NCBI GenBank assembly: GCA_944386015.1
Contig: CALWZK010000014.1
Coordinates: 1-44,239, forward strand
DNA length: 44,239 nt
Source of the DNA: an uncultured Faecalibacterium sp.
GTDB taxonomy: Bacteria > Bacillota > Clostridia > Oscillospirales > Ruminococcaceae
Reading direction: 5' to 3'
Part shown: positions 1 through 7,969 of the stretch, in pieces
Layout: each line of letters begins with the position of its first letter
How positions within the stretch are numbered: the stretch's first letter is position 1
Notes under the pieces: model-generated
The model's database searches: none
Seen by the model: the letters and a program-made list of their open reading frames with translations, nothing else
What the model was told of the DNA's origin: nothing
Translations under genes and position numbers: made by a program

Positions 1-6
1 AAACAC

Positions 7-1290
7 ATGGCAGTACAGACAAATTTCATTGATATCGCCACCATCTGGCTCCACGCGGGCAAGGGCGGCGACGGGGCAGTGAGTTTCCACCGGGAAAAGT
101 TTGTGGCAGCCGGCGGCCCCGACGGCGGCGACGGCGGCCGGGGCGGCAACATCGTCTTTGTGGTGGATGACAACCTGTCCACCCTGATGGATTTCCGCTA
201 CAAGCGCAAATACACCGCCGAAGAGGGCGGCCCCGGCCGGGGCAGCAACTGCCACGGCGCCAACGCCCCTGACCTCATCATCAAGGTGCCCATGGGCACC
301 GTCATCAAGGACACCGCCAGCGGGCTGGTGATCGCCGACCTGTCCACCCACGACCCCGTGGTGGTGGCCAAGGGCGGCCGGGGCGGCTATGGCAACGCCC
401 ACTTTGCCACCCCCACCCGCCAGGTGCCCAAATTCGCCAAGCCCGGCATGCCGGGTGAGGACATCCAGGTGACCCTGGAGCTGAAACTGATCGCCGATGT
501 GGGCCTGATCGGCTTCCCCAACGTGGGCAAGTCCACCCTGATCTCCACCATCAGCGCAGCCCGGCCCAAGATCGCCAACTATCACTTTACCACCCTGGTG
601 CCCACCCTGGGGGTGGTGTCGGTGGGGGAGGGCGCCAGCTTTGTCTGCGCCGACATCCCCGGCCTGATCGAGGGCGCCAGCGAGGGCGTCGGCCTGGGCC
701 ACGACTTTTTGCGCCATGTGGAGCGGTGCCGTCTGCTGCTCCATGTGGTGGATGTGTCGGGCAGCGAGTGCCGGGACCCCATCGATGACTTTGAGAAGAT
801 CAACCAGGAGCTGGCCAAGTTCAGCCCGGCCCTGGCCGCTCGTCCCCAGATTGTGGTGGGCAACAAGTGCGACCTGGCCACCCAGGAGCAGATCGACACC
901 TTCCGCCAGTATATCGAGGGCAAGGGCCTGACCTTTGTCCCCATCTCTGCGGCCACCATGCAGGGGGTCAAGGCCCTGCCCGGCCTGGTGTACAACCGGC
1001 TGAAGGACATCCCCCCGGTGCCGGTGTTTGCCGCCGAGTACAAGAAGCCGGAGGTCAAGGCCGGCAGCCGCGACTTCACCATCACCCGTCTGGAAGCCCA
1101 CCGCTGGTCGGTGGACGCCCCCTGGCTGGAGCGGATCCTGGACGGCAGCAATGTGGACGACTACGAGAGCCTGCAGTTCTTCCAGCGCCAGCTGGGGGAG
1201 AGCGGCATCCTGGACGCCCTGGTGGAAAAGGGCGTGGAGGAAAACGATACCATCCTCATCGGCGATTACCAGTTCGACTATATCTTCTAA
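7..1290 (+). CDS. obgE: Obg family GTPase ObgE/CgtA
   Basis: Essential GTPase that binds the 50S subunit late in its assembly and links ribosome biogenesis to growth and stress signalling. The 427-residue protein shows the full family layout. The glycine-rich Obg fold spans about residues 5-160, with GGDG and GGRGG repeats. The G domain carries GFPNVGKST (169-177), DIPG (216-219) and NKCD (286-289). A C-terminal OCT domain spans about 345-427 and ends in the typical DY.FDY segment. The ATG at 7 is only six bases from the window edge, so its RBS cannot be seen, but the N-terminus fits the family. mrnC follows after 15 bases and is probably co-transcribed, giving a small ribosome-maturation operon. 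Identification is secure. Confidence 0.97.
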   Translation: MAVQTNFIDIATIWLHAGKGGDGAVSFHREKFVAAGGPDGGDGGRGGNIVFVVDDNLSTLMDFRYKRKYTAEEGGPGRGSNCHGANAPDLIIKVPMGTVIKDTASGLVIADLSTHDPVVVAKGGRGGYGNAHFATPTRQVPKFAKPGMPGEDIQVTLELKLIADVGLIGFPNVGKSTLISTISAARPKIANYHFTTLVPTLGVVSVGEGASFVCADIPGLIEGASEGVGLGHDFLRHVERCRLLLHVVDVSGSECRDPIDDFEKINQELAKFSPALAARPQIVVGNKCDLATQEQIDTFRQYIEGKGLTFVPISAATMQGVKALPGLVYNRLKDIPPVPVFAAEYKKPEVKAGSRDFTITRLEAHRWSVDAPWLERILDGSNVDDYESLQFFQRQLGESGILDALVEKGVEENDTILIGDYQFDYIF

Positions 1291-1305
1291 GGGGAGGGCA
1301 CCGTC

Positions 1306-1722
1306 ATGGACAAAACACCTGCCGGGAAGATCGACCTGCGTGAGATCAGCCCCCTGGCTCTGGCTTTTGTGGGGGACAGCGTGCTGGAGCTGCTGGTGCG
1401 CCGGCGTCTGGTGGAGTACCACCGGCTGGCCCCCGGCAAGCTGAACGCCGAGAAGATCAAATATGTATCGGCCCGGGCCCAGTTCCGGGAGGAGCAGCTG
1501 CTGGAGCCCCTGTTCACCCCCGAGGAGCTGGAAATGTTCAAGCGGGGCCGCAACGCCAGCCGGGCGGCTGTGTCGAAGCACGCCACCCCCGAGGAATACC
1601 GGGCCTCCACCGGCTTTGAGTGCCTGCTGGGCTGGCTGTACCTCCAGGGGAACACAGCCCGGATCGAGACCCTCTTTGAGGCCCTGTGGACGGGGTATGA
1701 CCCTGCCGCCCCTGCCACCTGA
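1306..1722 (+). CDS. mrnC: Mini-ribonuclease 3 (Mini-III)
   Basis: Double-strand-specific RNase lacking the dsRNA-binding domain of RNase III; in Firmicutes it matures the ends of 23S rRNA. The protein is 138 residues, normal for Mini-III. It shows the RNase III signature near the N-terminus (ALAFVGDSVLELLVR, about 19-32, with the metal-binding Asp at 24) and the second acidic helix (STGFECLLGWLYL, about 101-113, Glu 105). A GGGGAGG Shine-Dalgarno sequence at 1291-1297 directly follows the obg stop, so translation of the two genes is probably linked. A strong hairpin downstream (1754-1811) closes the unit. Confidence 0.95.
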   Translation: MDKTPAGKIDLREISPLALAFVGDSVLELLVRRRLVEYHRLAPGKLNAEKIKYVSARAQFREEQLLEPLFTPEELEMFKRGRNASRAAVSKHATPEEYRASTGFECLLGWLYLQGNTARIETLFEALWTGYDPAAPAT

Positions 1723-1753
1723 TTGGATGCAGCCGCCGGGCGCCTGCCCGCGG

Positions 1754-1811
1754 AAAAAGCCCGCTGCTTCCCGCACGGGGTTCCGTGCTGGGGGAGGCAA
1801 CGGGCTTTTCT
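1754..1811 (+). terminator. Intrinsic terminator after obg-mrnC
   Basis: A long imperfect stem begins AAAAGCCCG and closes with CGGGCTTTT. It contains an inner perfect arm pair GCACGG/CCGTGC around a GGTT loop, and the closing arm supplies the T tract. It lies 31 bases after the mrnC stop. Confidence 0.75.
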
Positions 1812-1846
1812 GGTGTGTGTGAAAGGTCAGGGAAGGGAAGATGCCT

Positions 1847-1869
1847 CCGGGGCGGCTTCAGCCCCCCGG
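1847..1869 (-). terminator. Hairpin after the small minus-strand gene
   Basis: Arms CCGGGG-GGC and GCC-GCCCCGG enclose a TGAA tetraloop (minus strand) with one bulged base. It starts about 13 bases after the stop of the 1882-2070 gene. No clear T run follows, so it may act as a weak terminator or a 3'-end stabiliser. Confidence 0.4.
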
Positions 1870-1881
1870 ATCATGCCGGGA

Positions 1882-2070
1882 TCAGCGGCAGTTCTTGCTG
1901 CTGGTCTTGGTGCTCTTGGTGTTCTGGGCGCCCTCGTCGTCAGCGCCCTTGGTGTACTGGTTGGGGTGCTTGTGCTCGTTGGTGGAGTTGGTGGAGCTGG
2001 TGGTGCGGCAGTTCTTGCTGCTGGACTGGCTGCCCGACTGATTCTTCACATAGTTGCTGCGATTTTCCAT
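1882..2070 (-). CDS. Small Asn/Ser/Thr/Lys-rich protein, function unknown
   Basis: Short 62-residue protein that I cannot assign to a named family. It has almost no hydrophobic residues and consists mainly of Ser, Thr, Asn, Lys and Gln, so it is probably unstructured and soluble. The segment SSKNCR occurs at residues 17-22 and again as the last six residues. At DNA level this is a 20-base direct repeat (1885-1904 and 2005-2024). Evidence that it is a real gene: AAAGGAG lies 10 bases before the ATG, nearly every codon ends in C or G as in neighbouring genes, and a hairpin follows the stop. It is transcribed away from the rRNA methyltransferase at 2197. Similar tiny Asn/Lys/Cys-Arg-ending proteins are, to my recollection, common in clostridia, but no function is established. 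Conserved Cys-Arg ends could bind metal or nucleic acid; this is speculation. Confidence 0.65.
   Translation of the reverse strand: MENRSNYVKNQSGSQSSSKNCRTTSSTNSTNEHKHPNQYTKGADDEGAQNTKSTKTSSKNCR
1885..2024. repeat. 20-base direct repeat pair inside the small gene
   Basis: Identical 20-mers at 1885-1904 and 2005-2024, each starting GCGGCAGTTC on the plus strand. They encode the two copies of SSKNCR (plus one base) in the small minus-strand protein and suggest an internal duplication. Confidence 0.8.
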
Positions 2071-2196
2071 GATTTGATTGCTCCTTTCGGATTGTGGTCA
2101 GGTTGTGGTCGCATATTCTGCGGGGGCGGTTGTCCCCGCTGGTCATAGTTTGGCCGGTTGGTCCGGCTTTATGCACTGTCACAAGGAGGAAATCCT

Positions 2197-3657
2197 GTGC
2201 CGACCCAATACTTTGAAGACCGGGAGCGGGGGCTGCTGGGGGCCCGCTACGAGGAACTGTACGCCGCCCCGGCAGACCAGGCGGCCCGGGGGGTCACCGT
2301 CTCGCCCCTGCGGATGAGCCCCGAGGCCTTTGCCCAAACGGTGGATTTTGCCGTCTCCCCCTCGCCCTTCTGCCGGGCGGGTTTTCTGGTGAAGGAGCCC
2401 GATTTCAAGCCGGGGCGCCACCCCTGGCACCATGCGGGGGTGTTTTATTCCCAGGAACCGTCCGCCTCTTCGGCGGCCCCCCTGCTGGGGGTAGAGCCCG
2501 GGATGCGGGTGCTGGACCTCTGCGCCGCCCCCGGGGGCAAGACCAGCCAGCTGGCCGCCGCCCTGGCGGGAGAGGGGCTGCTGGTGGCCAACGAATATGT
2601 GGCCGCCCGGGCCGAGATCCTGAAGAGCAACCTGGAGCGGATGGGGGTCACCAACGCGGTGGTCCTCAATGAGAGCCCCGAACGGATTGCGGCAGCCCTG
2701 CCCGAATTCTTTGACCGGATTCTGGTGGACGCCCCCTGCTCGGGGGAGGGGATGTTCCGCAAGGAACCCGCCGCCCTGGCCCAGCACTCGGCGGCCCTGG
2801 TGGCCCAGTGCGCGGCCCTGGGGTCCACCATCCTGGACAGCGCCGCGGCGGCCCTGGCCCCCGGCGGGGAAATCGTCTACTCCACCTGCACCTTTGCTCC
2901 CGAGGAGGACGAGGGCCAGGTGGCGGCCTTCCTGGCCCGCCACCCCGAGTTTGCCCTGGCCGACGTGATGGAGCGGGCTTTTGCACCCTTCGGCAGCCCC
3001 GGTGAGGAAAACCGCACCGGGGGCCTGCCCCTGGATGTGAGCCTGGTCCGCCGGATCTGGCCCTGCCAGGGGGGCGAGGGCCACTTTATGGCCCGGCTGG
3101 TCAAGGCGGGCGCCGCTGACACGTCGGGCCGCCCCGCTGAGGAAGCCGCCTGGCTGGCCCGCCTCCAGAAGGCAGCGGACAAGCGCCCCGCCGCCCCAAA
3201 GGGAAAAGGCAAAGGCAGCGCCCGGGGCAAGGCCGACACAGCCTCCAGCGCCCAGATCCTGGCCGCCTGGCGGGCGTTTGCAGACGAGTGGTTCCCGGCC
3301 CTGGCCCAAAAGCCCGCCGCCGTGCTGGGGGAGTCGGTGCTGCTGGTGCCACCCTGCCCGCCCCTGGGCCTGCACATTTTGCGGTCGGGGGTGCTGGCAG
3401 GCACCTTCCAGAAGGGCCGGTTTGTGCCGGCCCACCACCTGTTCACCGCCTATGGGGCCGGCTGCGCCAACATCGAAGCTTTGACCCGGGAAGACCCCCG
3501 GTGCAAGGCCTACCTGCTGGGGCAGGAGATTGAGGCGGCCTCGGCCGGCAGCGGCTGGTGCTGCGTCACGGTGGACGGCTGCCCCCTGGGGGGCGGCAAG
3601 GTCTCGGGGGGCCGGGTGAAAAACCACTACCCCAAAGCCCTGCGGCTGCTGGGATAA
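2197..3657 (+). CDS. rsmF: RsmF/NOL1-NOP2-Sun family rRNA (cytosine-C5) methyltransferase
   Basis: SAM-dependent RNA m5C methyltransferase, most likely acting on 16S rRNA. Seen in the 486-residue protein: motif I DLCAAPGGK (107-115) for SAM binding; motif IV DAPCSGEGMFRKEP (from 178, Cys 181); and motif VI YSTCTF (228-233, Cys 231 the expected nucleophile). The GMFRK extension is typical of the RsmF/YebU branch. A basic Lys/Gly/Ala linker (about 325-335) leads to a C-terminal RsmF-type PUA-like region ending KNHYPKALRLLG. I chose the GTG at 2197 because AAGGAGG lies at 2183-2189 with 7-base spacing. The in-frame ATG at 2158 has no RBS. The exact target nucleotide cannot be told from sequence. 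Confidence 0.9.
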   Translation: MPTQYFEDRERGLLGARYEELYAAPADQAARGVTVSPLRMSPEAFAQTVDFAVSPSPFCRAGFLVKEPDFKPGRHPWHHAGVFYSQEPSASSAAPLLGVEPGMRVLDLCAAPGGKTSQLAAALAGEGLLVANEYVAARAEILKSNLERMGVTNAVVLNESPERIAAALPEFFDRILVDAPCSGEGMFRKEPAALAQHSAALVAQCAALGSTILDSAAAALAPGGEIVYSTCTFAPEEDEGQVAAFLARHPEFALADVMERAFAPFGSPGEENRTGGLPLDVSLVRRIWPCQGGEGHFMARLVKAGAADTSGRPAEEAAWLARLQKAADKRPAAPKGKGKGSARGKADTASSAQILAAWRAFADEWFPALAQKPAAVLGESVLLVPPCPPLGLHILRSGVLAGTFQKGRFVPAHHLFTAYGAGCANIEALTREDPRCKAYLLGQEIEAASAGSGWCCVTVDGCPLGGGKVSGGRVKNHYPKALRLLG

Positions 3658-3678
3658 TCCCCATCAGCAAACTGCCGC

Positions 3679-3707
3679 TTGAAGAAGACGCAGGTTTGTG
3701 CTAAAAT
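3679..3707 (+). promoter_or_regulatory. Promoter of yebC
   Basis: TTGAAG (3679-3684), 17-base spacer, TAAAAT (3702-3707). It implies a leader of about 110 bases containing a CCGGG-TTTT-CCCGG hairpin before yebC. Confidence 0.55.
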
Positions 3708-3824
3708 TGAAAAGAAAGTCTGATGAAAGACAGATTCAGGACTTCACCAGAGGGAAAGATCGCCGCACCGGGTTTTCCCGGCCATGAGGCGGCATGTGAA
3801 ACATACAACTAGGAGGCTCATCCA

Positions 3825-4562
3825 ATGTCAGGACACAGCAAATGGAACAACATCAAGCGCAAGAAGGAAAAGACCGACGGCGCCCGCGCCAAGGTTTTCA
3901 CCAAGATCGGCCGTGAGATCAGCGTGGCGGTCCGCAACGGCGGCCCCAACCCCGCTTCGAACAGCAAGCTGGCCGACCTGATCAGCAAGGCCAAGCGGAT
4001 GAGTGTTCCCAACGATAACATTCAGCGCATCATCAAGAAGGCCGAGGGCGGCGACAAGACCGAGTACGAGGCCATCAACTACGAGGGTTACGGCCCCGGC
4101 GGCGTGGCTGTCATGGTGGAGACCCTGACCGACAACCGCAACCGCACCGCTGCCGACCTGCGCCACTATTTTGATAAGAACGGCGGCAATCTGGGCACAC
4201 TGGGCTGTGTGGGCTTCCTGTTCACCCAGAAGGGCGTCATCGACATCTCCCTGGAGGACAAGGACGCCGACGAGGCCATGATGGACGCCCTGGATGCCGG
4301 CGCTGAGGACTTCGACGCAGGCGAGGACGCCGCCGAGATCACCACCGATCCCGACAGCTTCTCTGCCGTCTGCAACGCACTGGAGGCCAAGGGCTACGAG
4401 TTCATCTCCGCCGACCTGGCCATGGTGCCCATGACCACCACCCGGCTGACCGACCCCGATCAGCTCAAGCAGATGGGCAAGCTGCTGGAGTCTCTGGAGG
4501 ATGACGACGATGTCCAGAACGTCTGGCACAGCCTGGAGAACGAAGAGGATCTGCCGGAATAA
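3825..4562 (+). CDS. yebC: YebC/PmpR family protein (TACO1-like)
   Basis: Conserved cytoplasmic protein. Members were described first as transcriptional regulators and more recently as translation factors that relieve ribosome stalling on proline-rich stretches. The 245-residue protein starts with the family hallmark MSGHSKWNNIKRKK and shows the GGPNPASN and NYEGYGPGGVAV segments in the expected order, ending in an acidic tail (LENEEDLPE). AGGAGG at 3811-3816 sits 8 bases before the ATG. It has its own promoter and a strong terminator, so it is probably monocistronic. A direct role in this organism cannot be read from sequence. Confidence 0.95.
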   Translation: MSGHSKWNNIKRKKEKTDGARAKVFTKIGREISVAVRNGGPNPASNSKLADLISKAKRMSVPNDNIQRIIKKAEGGDKTEYEAINYEGYGPGGVAVMVETLTDNRNRTAADLRHYFDKNGGNLGTLGCVGFLFTQKGVIDISLEDKDADEAMMDALDAGAEDFDAGEDAAEITTDPDSFSAVCNALEAKGYEFISADLAMVPMTTTRLTDPDQLKQMGKLLESLEDDDDVQNVWHSLENEEDLPE

Positions 4563-4574
4563 AATCCGCATACC

Positions 4575-4605
4575 AGCCGGGCCGCAGCTTTGGCCCGGCT
4601 TTTTT
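4575..4605 (+). terminator. Intrinsic terminator after yebC
   Basis: Perfect 9-bp stem AGCCGGGCC/GGCCCGGCT with an 8-base loop, followed by a run of six T. ATACC/GGTAT flanks extend the inverted repeat. The next start codon is only about 32 bases downstream. Confidence 0.9.
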
Positions 4606-4637
4606 GGTATACAAGCCGCCGGAGAGGGGGAGCGCAG

Positions 4638-6326
4638 ATGGCAGAACAGACCATCCTTTGCCCGTATTGCAGGGCAGAACTGAACGAGGGGGCCCAGAGC
4701 TGCCCCCATTGCAAGCGGAGCTTTGCCGGGCGGAACCCGTCGGGCTCCCTGCCGGTGGGCACCCTGCTGGCGGGCCGCTACACCATCGGTGAGATGATCA
4801 GCATCGACGGCGAGGGCATCCTTTACCGGGGCGTGGAAAACAAGGGCCGGTTCCGGGTGACCATCAAGGAATACCTGCCCATCACCCTGTCTGCCGAGCG
4901 GGGCAGCGACTGCCAGCTGCGGCCCAAGCCGGGCAGCGAGGTGCTGCTGAAAACCACCCGGATGGACTTTGCCGACCTCTACCGGTCCATCCAGCGGATC
5001 ACCCCCGCCACCGGCCTGGAGGCGGTGCTGGACGTGGTGGAGGCCAACAACACCGTCTACGCCGTGCTGGAAAACCCCGGCGGCATCCCCCTGGACCGCT
5101 GGCTGGACAAGCAGAACCGCACCATCCCCCCCGAGGAGGCGGTGCGGATGCTCCAGCCGGTGTTCAACGGGGTGGCGGCCATGCACCAGGTGGGGCTGGT
5201 CCACCGGGGTATCTGCCCCGAGAACATCCGGGTGCTGGACAATGGCCGGGCCCGCCTCACCGGCTACGCCACCATCGGCCTGCGCACCGCGGGCAGCGGC
5301 CTCCACGGCCAGCTGTACGAGGGCTATTCTGCACCGGAACAGTATTCCGCTGTGGAATTTGAGGGCCGCTACACCGACGTCTACAGCCTGTCGGCGGTGT
5401 TTTACCGGATGGTCTGCGGCCAGAGCCCGGTGCCGGCGGCCCAGCGGATGGTCACCGATTCCAACCCCAAGGCCCGGGTGGTGAACATGGCGGTGCCGCC
5501 CTATGTGTCCGACGCCCTGGCCCTGGGGCTCCAGCTGGACCCGGTGCGCCGGATTCAGACGGTGCCCCAGCTGAGCCGGGCCCTGTCTTCCCCCACCGCC
5601 GCCGAGGAGGAGGCCCGCACCGTCCATGCGGCGGGCCGCCGGAAGGCCTGGGAGAAAAAGGGCAGGCCCTCCCTCAGCCTGACGGCCATCCTCACCAGCA
5701 TCCTGATCCTGCTGGCGGTGCTGACGCTGCTGACCTTGTGGAGCCTGCTGGGGCAGAAACAGCCCGAGCCCCCCGCCGCTTCCTCTGAGGCCTCCAGCGC
5801 CCCCAGCGCGGTGACGGTGAACTATGTGCCCAACTTTGTGGGGATGAGCTATTCCCAGATCCAGAACAACCGGGAATACACCGGCATCTACCTGTTCTAT
5901 GTCACCGAGGAGTACAGCGACAGCTCCCCCGCGGGCACCGTCCTGACCCAGGACCCCGCCCCCGGCACCGCCATCACCGAAGGGGAGAACTCCACCATCC
6001 GCCTGGTGATCAGCAAGGGCCCCCAGATGGTGGAAATGCCCAACACCATCGGCTTCACCCAGGAGGGGGCCATCCGGGAGCTGGAGAGCCGGGGCCTGGT
6101 GCCCAGCTGCTTCATGGTGGTGAATGACGGCTCCTATGCCTCGGGCTGCGTGGTGTCCTGCAGCGTGGAGCCCGGCACCATGGTGGAGGCGGGCAGCACC
6201 GTCGTGGTGTATATCGCGGCGGACCGGGATGTCCAGATCACCACCACCCCCGACACCGCCGCCCCCGATGGGAGCAGCTCGGCCCCCACAGAGGACATTG
6301 ACACCAGCGACGTAGACACCGATTGA
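4638..6326 (+). CDS. Zinc-ribbon, Ser/Thr kinase-like (probable pseudokinase), PASTA-domain membrane protein
   Basis: Single-pass membrane protein of 562 residues. Domains in order: a zinc ribbon with CPYC (8-11) and CPHC (22-25); a protein-kinase-like domain (about 48-315); a transmembrane helix (about 346-371); two extracellular PASTA-like repeats (about 393-463 and 464-535); and an acidic Thr/Ser/Asp tail. PASTA domains in PknB/PrkC kinases bind peptidoglycan fragments or lipid II. The kinase domain keeps Lys 77 (TIKEYLP), the APE motif (SAPEQY, 231-236) and YTDVYSL. However, HRD is HRG (189-191) and DFG is replaced by TGY (208-210), so both catalytic Asp residues are missing. I therefore infer a signalling or scaffold pseudokinase. 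The ATG at 4638 follows GGAGAGGGGGAG; an upstream in-frame ATG at 4590 lies in the yebC terminator. No separate promoter is evident in the 32 bases after that terminator. Confidence 0.85.
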   Translation: MAEQTILCPYCRAELNEGAQSCPHCKRSFAGRNPSGSLPVGTLLAGRYTIGEMISIDGEGILYRGVENKGRFRVTIKEYLPITLSAERGSDCQLRPKPGSEVLLKTTRMDFADLYRSIQRITPATGLEAVLDVVEANNTVYAVLENPGGIPLDRWLDKQNRTIPPEEAVRMLQPVFNGVAAMHQVGLVHRGICPENIRVLDNGRARLTGYATIGLRTAGSGLHGQLYEGYSAPEQYSAVEFEGRYTDVYSLSAVFYRMVCGQSPVPAAQRMVTDSNPKARVVNMAVPPYVSDALALGLQLDPVRRIQTVPQLSRALSSPTAAEEEARTVHAAGRRKAWEKKGRPSLSLTAILTSILILLAVLTLLTLWSLLGQKQPEPPAASSEASSAPSAVTVNYVPNFVGMSYSQIQNNREYTGIYLFYVTEEYSDSSPAGTVLTQDPAPGTAITEGENSTIRLVISKGPQMVEMPNTIGFTQEGAIRELESRGLVPSCFMVVNDGSYASGCVVSCSVEPGTMVEAGSTVVVYIAADRDVQITTTPDTAAPDGSSSAPTEDIDTSDVDTD

Positions 6327-6336
6327 GACACACAGC

Positions 6337-6376
6337 AAAAGGTCCGGGCCCTCCCAGCGGGGGCCCGGACCTTTTT
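6337..6376 (+). terminator. Intrinsic terminator after the kinase-like gene
   Basis: Near-perfect stem AAAAGGTCCGGGCCC / GGGCCCGGACCTTTTT around a 9-base loop, ending in a T run. Very stable. Confidence 0.92.
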
Positions 6377-6390
6377 GTCTTTTTATGGCA

Positions 6391-6428
6391 ACGGAAACGG
6401 GAGCCCCTTGCAGAGCTCCCGCTTCCGT
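6391..6428 (-). terminator. Hairpin downstream of gltD
   Basis: 14-bp stem ACGGAAACGGGAGC/GCTCCCGCTTCCGT with one mismatch and a 10-base loop. It lies 47 bases after the gltD stop. No T tract follows on the minus strand, so it may be a weak terminator or an RNA 3'-end stabiliser. Confidence 0.5.
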
Positions 6429-6475
6429 TTGTTAGGATAGGAAAGAGAATGGCGTAAAAAGATGGATGTGCCCCG

Positions 6476-7954
6476 TCACAGGTTGGTGTAGCCCATCAGG
6501 TACTGGTCAACCTCGGCGGCACAGTCGCGGCCCTCCCGCAGGGCCCACACCACCAGGCTCTGGCCCCGGCGCATATCGCCGCAGGTGAAGATGTTGTTCA
6601 CGCTGGTGTGGTAGTTGTCGGCCTGGGTGCAGCCACGGGGGGTCAGGCCCACCCCGAAGGCGTCGGCGGTGTAGGGTTCGCAGCCCACGAAGCCGGCGGC
6701 AATCAGAGCCAGCTGGCAGTCATAGGTGAAGGTTTCGCCGGTGGACACCATGTTGGTGCGGCCCGAGGCGGGGTCCTTCTCGGGGCGGAGGTATTCCACC
6801 ACCGCGCCGGTCAGATGGCCGGCCTCATCCTTCAGGAACTCCTTGACGGTGGTCTGGTAGACACGGGGGTCTTTGCCGAACCGGGCCATGCACTCCACCT
6901 GGCCGTAGTCCACCTTCCGCACCCGGGGCCACTCGGGCCAAGGGTTGGAGGCGGTGCGCTCGGCGGGGGGCTCGGGCATCATTTCCAGGGCCAGCAGGTC
7001 GGTGCAGCCCTGGCGCAGGGCGGTGCCCTGGCAGTCGTTGCCGGTGTCGCCGCCGCCGATCACCAGGACGTTTTTGCCCTGGGTTGAGATGGCCTTGCCG
7101 TCCGAGAATTCCGAATCCAGCAGGCTGCGGGTGACGCTGGTCAGGTAGTCCACCGCGAAGTAGACCCCCTCGGCGTCCCGGCCGGGGACGTTCAGATCCC
7201 GGGGCTTCTTGGCGCCGCAGCACAGCACCACGGCGTCGTAGTGGGATGCCAGCTCGGCGGCATCCACCGTATTGCCCACGTCCATGCCGGTGAGGAACTC
7301 CACGCCCTCGGCCTGCATGATCTTGATCCGGCGCTCAATCACTGACTTTTCCAGCTTCATGTTGGGGATGCCGTACATCAGCAGGCCGCCGGGGCGGTCC
7401 TCCCGCTCATAGACGGTGACGGCGTGGCCCCGCTTGTTCAGGTATTCCGCCACCGACAGGCCGGAAGGGCCGCTGCCGATGACAGCCACGCTCTTGCCGG
7501 TGCGGGCCGGGGGCGGGGCCGCCTTGACCCAGCCCTTGGCGTAGCCGGTCTCGATGATGGCGTGCTCGTTTTCCCGCACCGTCACCGGGCTGCCGGTGAC
7601 GTCGCCGCAGGTGCAGGCTGCCTCACACAGGGCGGGGCAGACCCGGCTGGTGAACTCGGGGAAGCGGTTGGTGGCCATCAGGCGGCGGAGCGCCAGCTCC
7701 CATTTGCCGCGGTAGATCAGCTCGTTCCACTCGGGGATCAGGTTGTTCAGGGGGCAGCCCGAGGCTGCGCCGCCGATCATCATCCCAGCCTGGCAGAAGG
7801 GCACGCCGCAGTCCATGCAGCGGGCTGCCTGGGTCTGCTGATCCTCCCGGGGCAGCCAGGTGTGAAATTCATTGAAGTTTGCAAGACGCGCAAGAGGCTC
7901 GGCATCGGTGCTGGTCTTGCGCTGGTATTCCATAAAACCGGTCGTTTTTCCCAT
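6476..7954 (-). CDS. gltD: Glutamate synthase (NADPH), small subunit
   Basis: Beta subunit of NADPH-GOGAT. It takes electrons from NADPH through FAD and passes them via iron-sulfur clusters to GltB, which reduces 2-oxoglutarate plus glutamine nitrogen to glutamate. The 492-residue length is typical. Visible motifs: N-terminal cluster ligands CMDCGVPFC (46-54), with further Cys at 67, 106, 110, 114 and 116; the FAD dinucleotide fold VAVIGSGPSG (156-165); and a second nucleotide fold VLVIGGGDTG (about 290) for NADPH. It starts 15 bases after the gltB stop, with GGGAGG ahead of the ATG, so gltB-gltD form one operon. Confidence 0.96.
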   Translation of the reverse strand: MGKTTGFMEYQRKTSTDAEPLARLANFNEFHTWLPREDQQTQAARCMDCGVPFCQAGMMIGGAASGCPLNNLIPEWNELIYRGKWELALRRLMATNRFPEFTSRVCPALCEAACTCGDVTGSPVTVRENEHAIIETGYAKGWVKAAPPPARTGKSVAVIGSGPSGLSVAEYLNKRGHAVTVYEREDRPGGLLMYGIPNMKLEKSVIERRIKIMQAEGVEFLTGMDVGNTVDAAELASHYDAVVLCCGAKKPRDLNVPGRDAEGVYFAVDYLTSVTRSLLDSEFSDGKAISTQGKNVLVIGGGDTGNDCQGTALRQGCTDLLALEMMPEPPAERTASNPWPEWPRVRKVDYGQVECMARFGKDPRVYQTTVKEFLKDEAGHLTGAVVEYLRPEKDPASGRTNMVSTGETFTYDCQLALIAAGFVGCEPYTADAFGVGLTPRGCTQADNYHTSVNNIFTCGDMRRGQSLVVWALREGRDCAAEVDQYLMGYTNL

Positions 7955-7969
7955 GGTTCCGTTCCTCCC

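Noticed and set aside
1723..2148. Plus-strand frame of 141 codons, Val/Gly/Ala/Leu-rich, over the small minus-strand gene
   Set aside because: No RBS and it begins immediately after the mrnC stop and runs through the terminator; the minus-strand frame has the RBS and codon bias.
2158..2196. ATG at 2158 as start of the rRNA methyltransferase
   Set aside because: No Shine-Dalgarno sequence; AAGGAGG is correctly spaced for the GTG at 2197.
2179..3627. A 482-codon minus-strand frame opposite the rRNA methyltransferase
   Set aside because: Antisense of a gene with complete catalytic motifs; no recognisable domain.
3828..6338. An 836-codon minus-strand frame opposite yebC and the kinase-like gene
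   Set aside because: Spans two real genes and their terminator; composition is His/Gly/Gln-rich shadow sequence without an RBS.
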